A DNA stretch of 64,000 nt from Shimia sp. (GTDB lineage: Bacteria > Pseudomonadota > Alphaproteobacteria > Rhodobacterales > Rhodobacteraceae): contig NZ_JAKVCW010000011.1 in NCBI RefSeq assembly GCF_022448905.1, positions 99,162-163,161 on the forward strand, read 5' to 3'. The notes under the pieces are model-generated. The model saw only the letters and a list, made by a program, of their open reading frames with translations, was not told where the DNA came from and made no database searches. A program made the position numbers and the translations under genes. Shown one piece after another: positions 61,551 through 64,000 of the stretch (position 1 is the first letter of the stretch; the number at the start of each line of letters is the position of its first letter).

Positions 61551-62963
61551 TTATTCTTTCCCAATTGCTTTAAGCACACGGTCTAATTTTTTACCTTGTT
61601 CAGACCGCAGGGCCGGTGCGTTTTTCACCATGTTGAAGTAGGCTTCCGGATCATAACGCTCCACCCGCAGGTTCAGGTGATCCACGGTCAGAAGCCCCAT
61701 GGAAGACAAAACCGCATAGGCCGCCACAATCTGTACCGCTTGCGCATCAATGCGATCGGCTTCCGCGTCCAGCAAATCTTGCTCAGCAGTCAATACGTCC
61801 AATGTGGTCCGGGCGCCCAGCTTGGCTTCTTCACGTACGCCTTCAAAGGCGATCCGCGCTGCTTCCACCTGACGGGCACTCGCCTGGATCTGCGCACCCG
61901 CGGCGATCAACCGCGCCCAAGCGGTACCCGCGTTTTGGCGAATGTTGTGACGGACCACATGCAGGTTCGCCCGCTCTGCATCACGCCGTGCCATGGACTG
62001 GCGCAAAAGAGCCGACAGACGGCCACCTTGATAAATCGGGCCACCCAACTCGACACCGACTCGGGCAGAATCTGAAAAGACCGACGAATCAAAATCGCGA
62101 CGCGTACCAATGTTGGTTTTCAAAGTCACAGTTGGCCCCATTGCCGCCCGCGCCCGCTGCACGTTAATCTCAGAGGCCGAAATCTGGTACTGCGCCTGCA
62201 ACATCTGTGGGTGCGACCGCACCGCCACGGTTTTTGCCTGATCCAGAGATCCGGCCGCTTTTGGCAAGCTGCGTGGCGTCACAAGGTTGCCCGGACGCTC
62301 ACCAACGGCTGCTGCGTAGAACTCTTTACTGGCTTCCAAGTCACCCTGGGCCGCCGCCAATTGCGCTCGCGCGCCGGCCAAACGGGCTTCCGCCAGTGCC
62401 ACGTCGGTCCGTGTCACTTCACCAACTTCAAACCGGTCTTGCGCAGCCTGCAACTCCCGCTCCAGCAAACGCAGGTTGTTGAGCCGCAACTTCACCAGTT
62501 CATCGTCGGCCACAACATCCATAAACGCCTGCACCGCATTGAACAGCACGGTCTGCTCAACCGACACCAAACCTTGACGCGTCGCCAAAACGGTCTCTTT
62601 GGCGGCTTCCACGGCCAGCTTGGAGTTGCCGTTGTCAAACAACAGCAGATCCGCAGACACACCGATGTTGGCATAAGGTGTCCAACCTGAGGTCCCCGCT
62701 GCATTTGATTGTGTGGAGCGGCCGTAATCATAGTTGACGTTGCCAAACCAGTTGATGATCGGCCGCAGCAGTGCTTGCGTGACCGCCACATCTTCATCCG
62801 CCGCCCGCAACAGCGCCCGGTTCTGTTCCAGCAAGCCGCTGTGCTCATAAGCCGTGGCTAGGGCATCCGAGAGCGTCTGCGCCTGCGCCGCTCCAAATGA
62901 AACCGCCGAAACCGTCAGTGCCAGCGCACCGTGTCGAACCGCTTTGTGTACCTTTTGGAACAT
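61551..62963 (-). CDS. tolC: TolC family outer-membrane efflux/secretion protein
   Basis: A 470-residue outer-membrane protein with a signal peptide (ending AAQAQ), two OEP repeats and long periplasmic helices: TLSDALATAYEHSGLLEQNR, ALLRPIINWFGNVNYDYG, FEVGEVTRTDVALAEARLAG and LGARTTLDVLTAEQDLLDAE. It forms the trimeric exit duct for type I secretion and RND or ABC efflux systems. It lies between pcm (42 bp upstream) and the PopZ-like gene (72 bp downstream). No RND or type I transporter is adjacent. Confidence 0.94.
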   Translation of the reverse strand: MFQKVHKAVRHGALALTVSAVSFGAAQAQTLSDALATAYEHSGLLEQNRALLRAADEDVAVTQALLRPIINWFGNVNYDYGRSTQSNAAGTSGWTPYANIGVSADLLLFDNGNSKLAVEAAKETVLATRQGLVSVEQTVLFNAVQAFMDVVADDELVKLRLNNLRLLERELQAAQDRFEVGEVTRTDVALAEARLAGARAQLAAAQGDLEASKEFYAAAVGERPGNLVTPRSLPKAAGSLDQAKTVAVRSHPQMLQAQYQISASEINVQRARAAMGPTVTLKTNIGTRRDFDSSVFSDSARVGVELGGPIYQGGRLSALLRQSMARRDAERANLHVVRHNIRQNAGTAWARLIAAGAQIQASARQVEAARIAFEGVREEAKLGARTTLDVLTAEQDLLDAEADRIDAQAVQIVAAYAVLSSMGLLTVDHLNLRVERYDPEAYFNMVKNAPALRSEQGKKLDRVLKAIGKE

Positions 62964-63005
62964 GGCTGCTGCCTCCTGCGTGTCGTTGGTCCGCTTATCA
63001 GGACC

Positions 63006-63659
63006 TTATAATTGGAAAGCCCGGTGTTTCTCGAACCCGGGCATCACGGGGGCCATTGCGTTAAACGCAAAGGTCCAGTTGATGTCACCATCAAGTTTAT
63101 AGCCGACGCGCACAACCCCCAAAGCGCCTTCCACAAACAGCGCGGCAATTCGGCCACCCTCTTTGAGTTGTGCCAGAAGCCCCTCAGGCAGCGCCTCAAC
63201 CCCGCCCTGCAAGAGGATCACGTCATACGGGCCATGCTCTGCCGCACCGTTCACCAGGTCCCCCTGATGCACAACGGCATTGTCCGCACCTTGCTCGCTC
63301 AGCGTGATCTGCGCTTCAGACGCGCGGCCTTCGTCGTCTTCCACGGCAATCACCGCTTCCGCCATCCGCGCAATCACAGCAGAGGAATAGCCAAGCCCCG
63401 CGCCCACATCGAGCACCAGCTCGTCGTTTTGAATATCCAGCGCGTCCAGCATCTTTGCCAAGGTGCGCGCATCCAGCACCACCCGCCCTTTCTCCAGCGT
63501 CACGCAGGTGTCCACATAGGCCGCGTCGCGCTGGCTGTTAGGCACAAAGGCCTCGCGCGGCACGTTCAGCATGGCCTCGATGACAGTGAACTTGGTCACA
63601 TCCGACGGGCGGATCTGCGTATCAACCATAGTGGTACGGAGGGTGGCATAGTCGGTCAT
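63006..63659 (-). CDS. Protein-L-isoaspartate O-methyltransferase family protein
   Basis: A 217-residue SAM methyltransferase: MVDTQIRPSDVTKFTVIEAM, FVPNSQRDAAYVDTCVTLEKG, SAM-binding motif I ELVLDVGAGLGYSSAVIARM, and LPEGLLAQLKEGGRIAALF. This is the PIMT (pcm) family, which repairs isoaspartyl residues in aged proteins. The post-motif I segment HQGDLVNGAAEHGPYDVIL lacks the canonical G-D-G of true Pcm, so the substrate may differ. Alphaproteobacterial members regularly precede tolC. Confidence 0.88.
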   Translation of the reverse strand: MTDYATLRTTMVDTQIRPSDVTKFTVIEAMLNVPREAFVPNSQRDAAYVDTCVTLEKGRVVLDARTLAKMLDALDIQNDELVLDVGAGLGYSSAVIARMAEAVIAVEDDEGRASEAQITLSEQGADNAVVHQGDLVNGAAEHGPYDVILLQGGVEALPEGLLAQLKEGGRIAALFVEGALGVVRVGYKLDGDINWTFAFNAMAPVMPGFEKHRAFQL

Positions 63660-63919
63660 CGATTTCTCATGTGCTCAGACTCGTGTTGCGTTCTCTTGCC
63701 ACAACCGCGCGTGCTCAGCAACGGTCAGCGCCTGTCTTTTCCCTGAATGTGACAACTCTACGCGCCATATCAAGCCCCTGCCCCGCCTAAGGTCCAGCCT
63801 TGCCGAAACGTCATTGAGATGCCCGTCTGCAAAACGCCCTCAAAAAGGGGCTTGCACCTTCCCAAGATTCATACCATTTATGCGCCCACTCTGGAGCATC
63901 ACTTCAGAGCACCACGGAT
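63660..63919. other. Intergenic stretch between pcm and tRNA-Cys
   Basis: About 260 bases with no ORF or hairpin I would support, apart from a plausible tRNA promoter near its right end. Confidence 0.6.
63852..63880 (+). promoter_or_regulatory. Candidate promoter of tRNA-Cys
   Basis: TTGCAC at 63852-63857 fits a -35 box; 17 to 18 nt later an AT-rich hexamer (CATTTA or ATTTAT) could serve as a poor -10. It is about 40 bp before the tRNA 5' end. Confidence 0.4.
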
Positions 63920-63993
63920 GGCGAGTTGGCGGAGTGGTGACGCAGCGGATTGCAAATCCGTGTACACCGGTTCGATTCCGGTACTCGCCTCCA
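63920..63993 (+). tRNA. tRNA-Cys (GCA)
   Basis: A 74-nt cloverleaf: acceptor GGCGAGT pairs with ACTCGCC, the D-arm segment is TGGCGGAGTGGTGACGCA, the anticodon loop TTGCAAA gives anticodon GCA (Cys), and the T arm is CCGGTTCGATTCCGG. The discriminator is T (U73), the cysteine-identity base, and CCA is encoded. No second tRNA is near. Confidence 0.96.
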
Positions 63994-64000
63994 ATAAAAC

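Overview
The window looks like a piece of the core chromosome of a marine-type alphaproteobacterium in Rhodobacterales (Roseobacter group). The evidence is the SAM-II riboswitch ahead of metZ, FolE2 in place of FolE, two-subunit GlyRS with a DUF6446-like gene next to glyS, a type A RNase P RNA, and the synteny block pcm - tolC - acidic PopZ-like gene. The organism call is an inference from family knowledge; no species is claimed. No insertion sequence, prophage, integrase, CRISPR array or rRNA operon was seen.

Layout. 0-4 kb: a truncated class V aminotransferase, two overlapping Lrp-family regulators, then ilvC on the other strand with a strong terminator, a small membrane protein and an EamA permease. 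4-8.1 kb (minus): a folB, folP, glmM run preceded by a SleB-type cell-wall hydrolase. 8.3-16.6 kb (minus, with one gene inverted): glyQ, then a DUF6446-like gene, gltS, glyS and a divergent PPDK-like protein, with marC inserted on the opposite strand. 16.7-18.5 kb: a secreted SPOR / peptidoglycan-binding / trypsin-like protein whose catalytic triad is gone. 18.6-24.4 kb (minus): a TPP-dependent decarboxylase coupled to trkH, then folE2, then riboswitch-controlled metZ. 24.5-34.3 kb: hydrolase, GST, yciB, EamA, ftsY, lysoplasmalogenase, rnpB, AmpD-like amidase, an Excalibur-type lipoprotein, gatA, gatC and a ceramidase-like protein. 34.4-36.5 kb: UPF0173 hydrolase, tadA and rluB.

36.6-42.8 kb is the most interesting region. 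A compact plus-strand cluster holds a 27-codon membrane peptide, an XpaC-like protein, TelA, a DUF2927 lipoprotein, an SPFH/GYF protein, a double zinc-ribbon membrane protein and a nitroreductase. The parts resemble Firmicute envelope-stress loci (xpaC-yaaN and ydjGHI) but are merged into one alphaproteobacterial unit. It is my best candidate for a poorly described system, probably membrane homeostasis or toxic-anion/envelope stress.

42.8-64 kb: DUF2235 hydrolase, an orphan form II CoxL-type molybdenum subunit, ornithine-type decarboxylase with a divergent Lrp regulator, valS, several metabolic enzymes, an MsbA-like ABC exporter, a TIGR04283-type glycosyltransferase, ygfZ, a GNAT whose ribosome-binding site lies in a hairpin, efp, a DUF6280-like protein behind a repeat-rich intergenic region, the PopZ-like protein, tolC, pcm and tRNA-Cys(GCA). 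Start sites were chosen from Shine-Dalgarno spacing, overlaps and family lengths, so many reported starts are internal to the longest open frame.
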